Numbered from the stretch's first letter, positions 8,691-18,263 are shown. The stretch is DNA of 64,000 nucleotides from Kaistella palustris DSM 21579 (GCF_000422265.1 NZ_AULL01000012.1:310001-374000); one strand, 5' to 3'. Numbers and translations: made by a program. The notes: a model not told the origin generated them from the sequence alone.

Positions 8691-9305
8691 ATGCTTGTAA
8701 AAAATATAGAACAAAAAATAAAAATCAATAAGACTGTTTCCATAGCATCTATTGTATTTGCTCTTTTGATTGTAATTGTAGGATTTGTTTTCGCCTATAA
8801 ATTAGTCCAAGATTCCAGAAAATCACTTTATGTAATTGATAATGGTGTACCAGTTTTGGTAAAGCAAACCGATGAACTTTTAAATAGACCGGTTGAGTAT
8901 AAATCTCAAATTGAATTATTTCATCGACTGTTTTTCACGCTTGCTCCAGATGATAGATATATTAAAGAGAATGTTGAAAAATCACTTTATCTCATTGATG
9001 ACAGCGGTAAAAAAGAATATACCAATTTAAGAGAGAAAGGTTTTTATAATCAGATCATCTCGGGAAATTCTCTTGTTACGGTTCGCAACGATTCGATAAA
9101 AATGGATTTGCCAAACAAGAAGTTTATCTACTACGGAACTCAAATGATTAACAGGAAAAACACATTAATCATTAGAAAATTAATAACAGAAGGAAATTTC
9201 GAAGACATGATCAGAAGTCCTAATAATCCGCACGGTGTTTTATTAAGAAACTGGCGGATTTTAGATAATAGTGAATTATCGAACAAAGCAAAGCCAAATT
9301 ACTAA
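8691..9305 (+). CDS. traK: Conjugative transposon protein TraK (VirB8-like)
   Basis: This 204-residue protein has a short cytoplasmic N-terminus, one membrane helix (about residues 16-38), and a periplasmic domain typical of TraK, a VirB8-like scaffold of the mating channel. The region EYKSQIELFHRLFFTLAPDD is characteristic of the family. Its TAA stop overlaps the ATG of the next gene by one base (TAATG), implying coupled translation. Confidence 0.9.
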   Translation: MLVKNIEQKIKINKTVSIASIVFALLIVIVGFVFAYKLVQDSRKSLYVIDNGVPVLVKQTDELLNRPVEYKSQIELFHRLFFTLAPDDRYIKENVEKSLYLIDDSGKKEYTNLREKGFYNQIISGNSLVTVRNDSIKMDLPNKKFIYYGTQMINRKNTLIIRKLITEGNFEDMIRSPNNPHGVLLRNWRILDNSELSNKAKPNY

Positions 9306-9670
9306 TGGTTATGATAAAATATTATTTGATTAAAGAAAATCTACTTCGATTAAAAGAGTGGATTTACAATCATCCGAAGAAAGTCTATCGGTATGTGATG
9401 GTGGTTTTGGTAATTTCTTTTGGGCTGATTTTCATTCAATATTACTTTTTTACACCTCAAGTTTCTACGGGAATTAAAATTCCGACGATGTATTCTGAAA
9501 GTGACCAAGTAAAGGCGGATTTGGATAAAAATGACCAGAAAATGAATGTCATCGTAAATGAACTCCAATCATTGAAGAAGAAAAGAGAAAGCGGTCCATT
9601 ATCAAAAAATGACAGTCTGCGTATCGAATATTTGTACCACCAATATCAAACTTTAAAAAATGGACTTTAA
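9305..9670 (+). CDS. Small membrane protein at the TraL position
   Basis: A 121-residue protein with one membrane helix (about residues 31-51) followed by a charged, coiled-coil-like helix. It is encoded between traK and traM, where Bacteroidetes elements place TraL (DUF3989), but the similarity is by position and topology only. Both ends overlap neighbouring genes (1 bp with traK, 11 bp with traM), so it is firmly part of the operon. Confidence 0.75.
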   Translation: MVMIKYYLIKENLLRLKEWIYNHPKKVYRYVMVVLVISFGLIFIQYYFFTPQVSTGIKIPTMYSESDQVKADLDKNDQKMNVIVNELQSLKKKRESGPLSKNDSLRIEYLYHQYQTLKNGL

Positions 9671-10877
9671 GAAAATTAATTTTAAACAACCCAAATATAT
9701 TTTTCCATTGATTCTCTTGCCGGTCATTTTATTTCTCGGTTTCCAGACCACGAAATATATAGATAAAGAGAAACAACCAGAAGAAGTCTCGCAAGATCTA
9801 TCTCTGAATTTGGGAGAAACGCAGGATTCCATTCTTTCAAAAAATGCTGCATACGATGACTTATTTGAAAAGGGAGATGGACGTTCTATGCTCGACGGTA
9901 TTGATAAAGATGAAGACAGTTTGCAAAATTATTCTGACAATTTAGATGACAAGCAAAAGAGGTATATCGATTCTTTAAAAATGGTAAGAAGTCTGAATAG
10001 TAGAGCCAATGGTAATGTTGGAAATGAGTCTTATTATAAACAAAACTCCCAAAGAAATTCTGATGAAAAAGATTTTCAACGTTCTGCAGAAATGATTAGG
10101 ATGCTGAATAATGAAAGTAATGGAAATGGGCAAAATACGAACTCTGCTAACCAAAATAGTTTCAGATCGGCAAGAAATGAAGTCGAAAATGATCCGGTGA
10201 AGATGTTAAAAAAGCAAATGTTAATGATGGACTCATTGGAAAAAGCCAAAGATCCAGAATATCAATCGGCGCTTGCAGCAGAAAATAAGTTAAAAATGAA
10301 TAAAAAAAAGATGGCTGCTTTTCTAAATTCTACACTTCGCGTCGATAAATCTTCACTTAATCCCAGTTTTAATTCAATTGCCAAGAAAAACGGTGATAGT
10401 TTTATTAAAGCGGTGATTGATGAGAACACTAAAGGTTATTTAGGAAGCAGGATTAGATTCAGATTACTTGAAGACATAAATGTTGGAAAACACAAAATAA
10501 ATAAGGGAACAATTCTCTACGGTCAAATTTCTGGATTCTCATTACAGCGCGTCAATTTGAATGTAGTCTCCATTTTAAAAGATGGAAACATCTTACCGGT
10601 CAATCTTTCAGTTTTTGATATGGATGGAATGCAGGGACTTTATATTCCTCAAAGTGACTTTCGGGAAATGCTTCGGGAAATGGGCAGTAATTCTGTACAG
10701 GGAACTCAAATGGATAGTGGAGGAGAAAGTTTTTTTACAAGTCTTTTTTCCAGTTTGTTCAGTTCCACTTCCAAAACCATTGCGAATATGATACGGCAAA
10801 ATAAAGCGAAACTGAAATACAACTCCTACCTATATCTTATCAATGACAAAGAACTTAAAAAAAATAATGATGATTAA
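9660..10877 (+). CDS. traM: Conjugative transposon protein TraM (VirB10-like)
   Basis: The 405-residue product has a short cytoplasmic N-terminus, one membrane helix (about residues 13-31), a long low-complexity Asn/Asp/Ser-rich linker, and a conserved C-terminal domain (about 220-380) typical of TraM, the VirB10-like protein that spans inner membrane and periplasm. The segment IRFRLLEDINVG..KINKGTILYGQISGF is the family core. It overlaps both neighbours. Confidence 0.92.
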   Translation: MDFKKINFKQPKYIFPLILLPVILFLGFQTTKYIDKEKQPEEVSQDLSLNLGETQDSILSKNAAYDDLFEKGDGRSMLDGIDKDEDSLQNYSDNLDDKQKRYIDSLKMVRSLNSRANGNVGNESYYKQNSQRNSDEKDFQRSAEMIRMLNNESNGNGQNTNSANQNSFRSARNEVENDPVKMLKKQMLMMDSLEKAKDPEYQSALAAENKLKMNKKKMAAFLNSTLRVDKSSLNPSFNSIAKKNGDSFIKAVIDENTKGYLGSRIRFRLLEDINVGKHKINKGTILYGQISGFSLQRVNLNVVSILKDGNILPVNLSVFDMDGMQGLYIPQSDFREMLREMGSNSVQGTQMDSGGESFFTSLFSSLFSSTSKTIANMIRQNKAKLKYNSYLYLINDKELKKNNDD

Positions 10878-11739
10878 AAATTCAATAAAGAACATGATTT
10901 GCGGAATATTCCTTTTTTCTTCGGTATCAACTTTTGCTCAAACTGAAACGCCAGAAAAAAGGGTTACAGATCTTACTGCGCTGAAAATTTCAAAAGGTAT
11001 TAGTCTTCATATTATTTCGCCTGAGCCGATTCAATTTGTGGATTTGTCCACCAATAATTTGACCGGAGATTTACCTGCTGAAAACATCGCAAGAATTAAA
11101 ATTACTGCGGTGTCAGAATCAGATTCCACTGCAGCCAAACAAAATATTGACCTTAATGATTTGGGTGTTATTACAATTGTTTGCCAATCTTATATGGCGC
11201 AGTATAAAGTGAACTATTTAGATTTTAAAAGAGATGCAGTGACGAATATTCAAATTCAGCCAGAAGATATGCAACCTTTGGAATATCCCAAATTAGCTTT
11301 TTCAAATACGGAACTGCAAAAATTTTCCCTAGATATTCTACGAAAGAAGATTGTGAACAAACCAATCCGTGAAGTAAAAAGTTTAAAACTAACAATGCAG
11401 ATAAATAATGTGTACGTCGTAAATGATTACATTTTTTTGGATATGACTTTTCTTAATTCAACCAATTTGGGATATGATATCGATGCGATAAAGTTCTCCG
11501 TGGAAGACAAGAAAATCTACAAAGCAACAAACAATCAAAGTATCGCATTGAATCCAGTTTACCAGCTGTATAATCAGAAACAATTCACGAAAAACTATCG
11601 GAATATTTATGTTTTTAAAAAGTTCACGTACCCAAACAGTAAAGTGATGAAAATACGCTTAGTGGAAGAACAGTTGTCTGGAAGAGCCATAGAGATGACC
11701 GTAAAATACTCGGATATATTAAACGCAGATACATTTTAA
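10867..11739 (+). CDS. traN: Conjugative transposon protein TraN (DUF4138, VirB9-like)
   Basis: A 290-residue exported protein with a signal peptide ending at STFAQ and a beta-rich domain typical of TraN/DUF4138, the VirB9-like outer-membrane-side component of the channel. An ATG at 10843 is also in frame, but the signal peptide starts at the paired ATGs at 10867/10870, which overlap the end of traM by about 10 bp. TraM and TraN are expected to interact as the core complex. Confidence 0.92.
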   Translation: MMIKNSIKNMICGIFLFSSVSTFAQTETPEKRVTDLTALKISKGISLHIISPEPIQFVDLSTNNLTGDLPAENIARIKITAVSESDSTAAKQNIDLNDLGVITIVCQSYMAQYKVNYLDFKRDAVTNIQIQPEDMQPLEYPKLAFSNTELQKFSLDILRKKIVNKPIREVKSLKLTMQINNVYVVNDYIFLDMTFLNSTNLGYDIDAIKFSVEDKKIYKATNNQSIALNPVYQLYNQKQFTKNYRNIYVFKKFTYPNSKVMKIRLVEEQLSGRAIEMTVKYSDILNADTF

Positions 11740-11750
11740 ATTAAGCGAAA

Positions 11751-13739
11751 ATGCAAGAGCAACAGAATCAAATTAAGATTTACAGTTTTTTCCAAAAGAT
11801 GGTTTATTTCATCGTTTTGTTAGATTGTGCATCTCTGTTTTTCCTTTCAGCAAAAATCCCATTTGTAACTGATTTGCTCACGAAATTTTCGAAGATGGGT
11901 TTATTTTACCCACCTCTAAACGCAAAATTTTGCACGATAGTTTTAATAGCATTGGTTGCAATTGGAACAAGAGCCAAGAAAAAAATCGATCTTAATATTG
12001 GGAAGCAAATTATTCTTCCAATTTTAATTGGATTAGCCTTGATGTTTAGTTCTCTGTTAATTGTTTCAGAAGCAGGTAACAATGCACTGGCAAAGGTTAT
12101 CCCGCCTTTAAATTTCTATCAAATCATTTACACGCTTCTTTCTTTTTTAGGTGCATTGATAGCACAAGTTGGTGCAGATAATATCTCAAAATTGATGCAG
12201 CAGAAGATGGGAAAAGATCGATGGAATATTGAGGAAGAAAGTTTTGCTCAAAATCAAGAGTTGGTAAAAACGGATACGTCTGTGAACATTCCATATCTCT
12301 TTAGATTTAATAAAAAAACTAATAAGGGTTGGATTAACATTAACCCCTTTCGAGGTACGATGGTCATTGGAACGCCAGGATCAGGAAAATCCTTTGGGGT
12401 TATTAATCCTGCGATTCGCCAGATGATTAATAAAGGTTTTTGTCTTTGTATCTATGATTTTAAATTTCCAGATTTAGCGAAGATTGCCTACTATCACTAT
12501 TTATTAAAGAAACACAGAGATCCTGCGTATCAACATGAATTTCATGTAATTAATTTAAATGAGGTTGAAAAATCAAAAAGGGTAAATCCATTTAAAAAAG
12601 AATACATCCAAACTTTAGCAGAAGCACAGGAAATGGCAGAATCTATGGTTTCCTCTTTGCAAAAAGGTGGTCCAAGTTCTGGCGGCGGATCAGAAGCATT
12701 TTTTACGCAGTCGGCAATAAATTTTCTTTCCTCCTGCATTTATTTCTTTGCACGATTTGAAAATGGAAAATATTCAGATTTACCGCATATTCTGTCTTTT
12801 ATGAACAGGAGTTACCAAGATATTTTTGATACTCTTTTCTCGAATGAAGAAATATTTTCCCTGCTTTCGCCATTTAAAACCGCGTATGATAATAGAGCGT
12901 TTGACCAATTAGAAGGACAAGTTGGAACATTAAAAATTTTCCTTTCCAGATTGGCGACCAAAGAAAGTTTTTGGGTTTTTTCAGGTGATGAAGTAGAGTT
13001 GAAAATAACTGATAAAGAAAAACCGTCGATTATCATTTTGGCTTCCGATCCGGGAACGCAAGACATTAATTCAGCCTTGTATTCATCTATTTTAAATAGA
13101 ACATTACGACTGATTAATTCTAAAAATAATTTGCCGGGTGGAATTATAGCAGATGAGTTCCCAACAATTTACATTCACAAAATTGACAATGTTGTGGCAA
13201 CGGCCAGAAGTAATAAAATTGCTGTGCTTTTAGGCTTGCAGGAAATTCCACAATTGCGACAATTCTACAAAAAAGAAGTAGCAGAAACCATCTCAGCGAT
13301 TGTAGGAAATATCATTTCAGGATCAGCAAGAGACAAAAATACTTTGGACTGGATGGAGAAAATGTTTGGAAAAATCAAGCAGAAAAGTTATTCGCAATCC
13401 ATTTCTCAAACAGGAACTTCTACAAGCATCAATGAGAAAATGGATTTCATGATTCCCGCTGGAAAAATAGCAGCACTCAAAACCGGTGAGATGGTTGGAA
13501 TGATTGCGCAAGGTGAAGAAAATAATACAGAAGAGTACAGAACTTCTGCGATTAGTGGAAAAATTAATCTAGATATGAATGCCATTAAAAATGAAGAAGA
13601 AAATTATGTGGCAATGCCTGATTATTACTCATTCTTGGACAAAAAAGGAAACAATAGAAAAGAGGAAGTCCTAATGACCAACTTCCGGAAAATAAATATG
13701 GAAGTAGAATTAATAGTAAATGAAACGGCTAAAGCATAA
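11751..13739 (+). CDS. Type IV coupling protein (TraG/VirD4-like, MobC-type)
   Basis: A 662-residue membrane-anchored ATPase that hands the DNA-relaxase complex to the secretion channel. The first ~150 residues hold four hydrophobic segments. Walker A GTPGSGKS is at residues 207-214 and Walker B IIADE ends at D468-E469, followed by the family segments ARSNKIAVLLGLQEIPQL and ISGSARD. In Bacteroidetes elements this protein is usually called MobC and lies beside mobA/mobB; here it directly follows traN, and no relaxase gene is visible nearby. Confidence 0.92.
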   Translation: MQEQQNQIKIYSFFQKMVYFIVLLDCASLFFLSAKIPFVTDLLTKFSKMGLFYPPLNAKFCTIVLIALVAIGTRAKKKIDLNIGKQIILPILIGLALMFSSLLIVSEAGNNALAKVIPPLNFYQIIYTLLSFLGALIAQVGADNISKLMQQKMGKDRWNIEEESFAQNQELVKTDTSVNIPYLFRFNKKTNKGWININPFRGTMVIGTPGSGKSFGVINPAIRQMINKGFCLCIYDFKFPDLAKIAYYHYLLKKHRDPAYQHEFHVINLNEVEKSKRVNPFKKEYIQTLAEAQEMAESMVSSLQKGGPSSGGGSEAFFTQSAINFLSSCIYFFARFENGKYSDLPHILSFMNRSYQDIFDTLFSNEEIFSLLSPFKTAYDNRAFDQLEGQVGTLKIFLSRLATKESFWVFSGDEVELKITDKEKPSIIILASDPGTQDINSALYSSILNRTLRLINSKNNLPGGIIADEFPTIYIHKIDNVVATARSNKIAVLLGLQEIPQLRQFYKKEVAETISAIVGNIISGSARDKNTLDWMEKMFGKIKQKSYSQSISQTGTSTSINEKMDFMIPAGKIAALKTGEMVGMIAQGEENNTEEYRTSAISGKINLDMNAIKNEEENYVAMPDYYSFLDKKGNNRKEEVLMTNFRKINMEVELIVNETAKA

Positions 13740-13740
13740 A

Positions 13741-14580
13741 ATGATGAAGGTGAAATTTAAAATAGCATTTCTGTTATTCGGGGTTATGTGCGGCCAGTTA
13801 TTGAATGCTCAATTCAATACTTTGAAGCGAAGTAAAGTTGAAAAAGAATCAATTACAAATTTGGACTTAAAAATTCAAAATCAGAAAAGCGATAAAAGTG
13901 AAAAGATAAACAGAGGTATAAAATTATTTAGTTCCCCTTCCAAAGCAGAATTGAAAAGAAAAATTGATTCCTTAAAATCATCGTTGATTAAAAATAGCGC
14001 TCCGAAAATCAAGGATAAAAATTTTGATTTTAAAAGAATTGAAGATTCATTAATTATCATTTTGAAAGCAAATGCAGTTCTGATAAAAAAATCTAAACCA
14101 TTGAAAACCTTTGATTTTATAGAGGACAACGAACTAAACTTAACATCCAGAATTCACATGCCGCTCAAAAATAGAATTTCTGTCACCTCTTCTTTTGGAT
14201 CCCGGACTCATCCTATTTTTGGAATAAAGAAAATGCACAACGGGGCAGATCTAAAAGCATCATACGAAAAGGTATATGCAGTAATGGATGGTATTGTAAC
14301 GGTGGCAGGTTGGGATTCTAAAGGGGGTGGAAATTATATTAAAATCAAACATTCTAATTCCTTTGTCACTTCTTATCTGCATTTATCTGAAATCTATTAT
14401 CGAGTTGGAGAATATGTAAAAGCAGGATTTATCATTGCAAAAAGTGGAAACTCCGGAAATTCGACAGGTGCACATCTTCATTTTTCAGTAAGCGAAAATG
14501 GAAATTACATTAACCCAATTCATTTTTTAAATGATCTCATCAAAGCAAATAATTTAATAGCAACACATTATGCAAACTAA
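13741..14580 (+). CDS. M23-family peptidoglycan endopeptidase
   Basis: A 279-residue exported enzyme with a signal peptide (residues 1-23), a Lys/Ser-rich linker, and a C-terminal M23 (LytM) domain from about residue 135. Zinc ligands fit H166-x3-D170 and the HLH pair at 245-247. It is expected to cleave peptide cross-links in the cell wall, probably opening a path for the conjugation channel. The start is one base after the coupling-protein stop (two ATGs at 13741/13744); its own end overlaps the next gene by 11 bp. Confidence 0.9.
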   Translation: MMKVKFKIAFLLFGVMCGQLLNAQFNTLKRSKVEKESITNLDLKIQNQKSDKSEKINRGIKLFSSPSKAELKRKIDSLKSSLIKNSAPKIKDKNFDFKRIEDSLIIILKANAVLIKKSKPLKTFDFIEDNELNLTSRIHMPLKNRISVTSSFGSRTHPIFGIKKMHNGADLKASYEKVYAVMDGIVTVAGWDSKGGGNYIKIKHSNSFVTSYLHLSEIYYRVGEYVKAGFIIAKSGNSGNSTGAHLHFSVSENGNYINPIHFLNDLIKANNLIATHYAN

Positions 14581-15274
14581 CAATTTACCCACAGAAGACC
14601 TAAAGAAATATGGAATTGTAGAACCCGATAATTCATTTTCAAAAAAACTATCTGCAGAGGATATCCAGAAGTTTCTGAGTGGATATACCATTGTTGCAGA
14701 CAATGATAAAAACAGAGCAACTTTTCAGCTCGTTGAAAATAACAGCCGTTTAAATGTGGTTTTTCTGGAAAGAGATAAGAATATTTCTAGCATTTTGGCT
14801 GAAAGTAAGGAAAGGATAGAATATTCGGAAATCAAGGATTTATCAAAAGGTGAGAACCAATTAAATTTCGAAAAGAAAGCCTTTGTATATGATAAAGAAA
14901 CCAAAAATGTGGTTGAGTTTGATTTGGTGAAAAACGCAATGGAACTGACTGCAATTATAGCCGATAAAAAAGATGCGATTGAAATCAACCGTTACAAAAT
15001 AGAATTGCAAAAACTGAAAAGTTTTCTGCAGGATAAAATGGATCAGTTTCCAGAGATCGCGAAAGAAATCACTAGCGATTTGAACATTGTATCAGAAGAA
15101 ATCAACACCATAAATAGTATTTCACAAAATGAGAGCAATTCTCCAAAACAAGGACGATCAGAAGTTCAGCTCAATGTGAATGATCCCGATTTATACCATG
15201 ATGCTCATCGGAAAAGAGACGAAGAATTCGACCAAGAAGAAAAGAAGGAGAAGTCGCGAGGTTTCAAAAGATAG
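14570..15274 (+). CDS. Hypothetical cytoplasmic protein of the conjugative element
   Basis: A 234-residue hydrophilic protein without signal peptide or membrane helix. The N-terminal half looks like a mixed alpha/beta domain (SAEDIQKFLSGYTIVADN...); residues ~130-180 are helical; the tail is Glu/Lys/Arg-rich. It is translationally linked to the peptidase gene by overlap. No recognised family; a DNA-processing accessory role is only a guess from its neighbours. Confidence 0.7.
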   Translation: MQTNNLPTEDLKKYGIVEPDNSFSKKLSAEDIQKFLSGYTIVADNDKNRATFQLVENNSRLNVVFLERDKNISSILAESKERIEYSEIKDLSKGENQLNFEKKAFVYDKETKNVVEFDLVKNAMELTAIIADKKDAIEINRYKIELQKLKSFLQDKMDQFPEIAKEITSDLNIVSEEINTINSISQNESNSPKQGRSEVQLNVNDPDLYHDAHRKRDEEFDQEEKKEKSRGFKR

Positions 15275-15306
15275 ACTATTAAAAATCCCAATTCTAAAAA
15301 CTAAAT

Positions 15307-17463
15307 ATGACTATAACATTAGAAATAGGCAGGTACAACGAAAAAGTTGAAAGCGCAGGTTTTCAAAAAATGGAATTTTCCGACATCGATGAAGCGATTG
15401 CTAATCTCGAATTTATGAAAATGGGTTTCAATTATTTTAAAACTGGAGAATCGTTAGTTGTAAGATTAGCAGAAGGAACAAAACCGCATCTAATAGATTA
15501 CGAAGCGGTTATTCCTATCCAGGAAATTAGAAAAGAACTCGAAGATAAATACCATCCTCACATTCAGAAAAATGAAAATGAAATCCGATCGATTACAACA
15601 AATGGCAAAACGAAAATATCGGCAAACTCAAACTTTAGTTTTGAAGCGGATGCAACGACAAGGTATGCAAAAACATCATCTGGCGAAGAATTACCTTTTA
15701 AATTGTTCAATCCCAATGAAACTGGTGCCGGATCCAATTTGCTACGGGAACCGCAAGATCCTTTACTATCCGACGATTTTGCATTAGTGGAAAGACGTTT
15801 TGCCGAGAACAAATCACTGCAACTCTTCGGGAATGAAAAAATCGGAAGTATCGATGATGTTGCCTGGCTTTTTAAAGCCTTAGAAGATGAAGCTGTAGAG
15901 CATGCTTTTTTAGTTTATGACTTTAAAGACAAAGGATATTTTGTTCAACATATTTCCACTGGAACTTTTGATGCAGCATTTGTTGATAACAGACTATTGA
16001 TCGGAAATGTACTTGAAGCAAACCCTTCAGCAATCACTTTGGTACATAACCATCCGAGCGGAAATCTGAAAGTTTCTAAAGCAGATGTGGATTGTATTAA
16101 CAAGTTGAAAAAGGCATTAGAAGATTCAGATATTAATGTAAATAGTGGGGTCATCATCAATTTAAGAAGCGGAAAGTATGTCGTTTTTGATGAAAATGAA
16201 ACTGCTCATATCTATATGAAATCTAATCCGGAATCTTTCAAGGAAATACAGCCCTATTCTTTTAGTAAACAGGTTCTGGTAGAAAATTATCAACCCGTGA
16301 AAATTACGAGTTCAACAGATATTGCAAAATTTATTACCTCTCAAAAATTCGGGATCTCTGATAAGACAGAATTATTGGTGCTCAACAACCAGTTGAATAT
16401 CGTGGGGAAATTCATTATGCCTCCTGATAATCAGCTTGATTTTATCATCGGGAAGGTCGCAAAGTTCGGTGGATCAAAGTGCATTTTGTATGGAAATAAT
16501 ATCACTCCGGAGCAAGTTAACACCTACAACCAGAAGCTACATTTTTCAGGAATCGAAATTTTAGATGCAATTCGATTTAACAGTGGTAATGGTAGAAAAT
16601 TATATGAATCCTTCGCTGACAGCGGAGCGTTGAAAAGTCCAAGAGAAATGAATGGCGAAGTACGGGAACATTCAAATATTACTAATTATAAACAAAATCA
16701 AAAATCAAAAATTATGGAAAAGAAAGAATTTAACCAAGTAGAGTATTTGCAAAATCAACTGAAATACCTTGGGTTTGGTGAGAGTGAAAAACTTCACAAA
16801 GATTTAGAAACAGGAATGAATTCCGCGGAAAACCAATTTGAAATTAAAACCATTTCAGACAAAGCATCACCTGGTAACAAAGTGGATTTTACGTTGAAAT
16901 TTAACAAAACAGACAGTGGAGGAGTTTTTCTTAATTCCTATCAAGCTGTTTTGAATAATGAGAAAGGAGAAGAAATATCCCAGAATTTCGCAGTGAACAG
17001 AGAGAATACCTTTACTGCAAAGGAAGCGGTTAATTTATTAGAAGGTCGATCTGTAAAAATTGAATTCACTAATCCGAAAACAGAACAATTGGAACCGGCA
17101 TTTGTAAAACTCAATTTTGCAGAACCTAAAACGGAAAAAGGAAATTACAATTTCCAAAATTTCTACAAAAATTATGGGGTAGATACCGATCAGATCGTAG
17201 AAAAATCTAACCTAATTTTCGACAAGCCAGAGTACAAAGAAAGTACGATCAAATCTTTAGAAAAAGGGAATGTGGTCAAAGTGAAATTTGAAATGGACGA
17301 CAATGTTGTGGAAGGGAAAGCAGTGCTCAATCCGCAATACAAGAACTTGAGTATCTACGATCAGGACTTGAACCGGATTAATACCAATAAGCCTCTGGAA
17401 GGTTTGGAGAACGAGAATAAGCACGATAAAAATAAGGTGAAGGAACAGAGTATCAAAAGGTAA
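15307..17463 (+). CDS. RadC-like JAB-domain protein with a second degenerate JAB repeat and extra C-terminal domain
   Basis: This 718-residue protein has a RadC-like JAB domain around residues 190-290, with the metal motif HNHPSG at 247-252 and the matching S257/D260. A second stretch (about 335-425) has the same order of strands and helices (ELLVLNNQLNIVGKF ... ILDAIRF) but reads YGNN at 395-398 where the metal motif should be, so it looks inactive. From M470 (16714), preceded by AT-rich sequence, comes another domain that could once have been a separate gene. RadC-like proteins are common on mobile elements, with unclear function. A strong terminator follows. Confidence 0.8.
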   Translation: MTITLEIGRYNEKVESAGFQKMEFSDIDEAIANLEFMKMGFNYFKTGESLVVRLAEGTKPHLIDYEAVIPIQEIRKELEDKYHPHIQKNENEIRSITTNGKTKISANSNFSFEADATTRYAKTSSGEELPFKLFNPNETGAGSNLLREPQDPLLSDDFALVERRFAENKSLQLFGNEKIGSIDDVAWLFKALEDEAVEHAFLVYDFKDKGYFVQHISTGTFDAAFVDNRLLIGNVLEANPSAITLVHNHPSGNLKVSKADVDCINKLKKALEDSDINVNSGVIINLRSGKYVVFDENETAHIYMKSNPESFKEIQPYSFSKQVLVENYQPVKITSSTDIAKFITSQKFGISDKTELLVLNNQLNIVGKFIMPPDNQLDFIIGKVAKFGGSKCILYGNNITPEQVNTYNQKLHFSGIEILDAIRFNSGNGRKLYESFADSGALKSPREMNGEVREHSNITNYKQNQKSKIMEKKEFNQVEYLQNQLKYLGFGESEKLHKDLETGMNSAENQFEIKTISDKASPGNKVDFTLKFNKTDSGGVFLNSYQAVLNNEKGEEISQNFAVNRENTFTAKEAVNLLEGRSVKIEFTNPKTEQLEPAFVKLNFAEPKTEKGNYNFQNFYKNYGVDTDQIVEKSNLIFDKPEYKESTIKSLEKGNVVKVKFEMDDNVVEGKAVLNPQYKNLSIYDQDLNRINTNKPLEGLENENKHDKNKVKEQSIKR

Positions 17464-17485
17464 GACCGTCAATCGTTGGATTATA

Positions 17486-17521
17486 AAAACGGTTGGTTTA
17501 CTCTAATTAACCGTTTTTTTT
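17486..17521 (+). terminator. Intrinsic terminator after the RadC-like gene
   Basis: A 9-bp stem (AAAACGGTT paired with AACCGTTTT) with a 14-nt loop is followed by a run of T. It lies 22 bp after the stop codon and separates the tra/RadC operon from the downstream lipoprotein gene. Confidence 0.8.
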
Positions 17522-17540
17522 CTTTTTTAAAAGCAAAGAT

Positions 17541-18263
17541 ATGTTACACAAAGTTAGGATGTTTAGTAGAAGTATATGCAGGTCACGGAGGAAAGTAACA
17601 TTAATATTAGTGCCCCTAGTATTACTGGTGACTTACTCTTGTAGAAAAGAAATAAGACCTGAAAAGGGTGGTCTGGATCTTATTTCTAATGTTTATTTGG
17701 ATGCCTCAAAAGGACTGGATAAGGTGCAGAATTTTCACATTTCAAGAATGAATTATTCAGGTTCTAACCTGATAGAGTTAATACCGGATATGAATTTTCC
17801 AGAAGTGACCGAAAACATTTACTACATCAAAGATTCAATCTATTTTAATGTTGGACTTGAGAATAGTGGCAGTGCAATTCTTTCAGATCTTCCAAGTCAT
17901 CAAAAGGCACTTTCAGTTACTAAAAAGAAAGAAGGCGCACTTTTCACAGAGGAGTGGATTCCAAATTATCTTCATCGAAAAAACATTCGCGACACCGTGC
18001 TCTTCAATAAAAATTATAAACGCTTTGAAGTAAATTCTGCAAAAAGTTTTTCACGCTATTACATCTTTCCAACCGACACTATTTTGCCTTATTCTATTTA
18101 TAGGCACGCAGAAATTGATTACGGCGGAAGGCTTGAACGAATTGATTCTTACAATAAAGACAAAGATATTTTCGTAACACTTCAGCTGCTAACCAGAAAG
18201 AATTGGGACGATGAAGCCAAAGAAATATTTGATTTTAATGAGTTTGTAAAAAAGAAAAAATAG
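17541..18263 (+). CDS. Lipoprotein of unknown function within the conjugative element
   Basis: The 240-residue product has a basic N-terminus, a hydrophobic segment and a lipobox LVTYSC with the lipidated Cys at residue 34. The mature part is beta-rich with many Tyr and charged residues. It starts just downstream of a terminator and ends with a TAG that overlaps the GTG of the next gene. A second ATG at 17559 is possible. No family recognised; a surface or entry-exclusion role would be speculation. Confidence 0.7.
   Translation: MLHKVRMFSRSICRSRRKVTLILVPLVLLVTYSCRKEIRPEKGGLDLISNVYLDASKGLDKVQNFHISRMNYSGSNLIELIPDMNFPEVTENIYYIKDSIYFNVGLENSGSAILSDLPSHQKALSVTKKKEGALFTEEWIPNYLHRKNIRDTVLFNKNYKRFEVNSAKSFSRYYIFPTDTILPYSIYRHAEIDYGGRLERIDSYNKDKDIFVTLQLLTRKNWDDEAKEIFDFNEFVKKKK

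Noticed and set aside
15307..17463. Chromosomal RadC DNA-repair protein
   Set aside because: It is far longer than RadC, carries extra domains, and is embedded in a conjugative operon, so it is a mobile-element RadC-like protein.
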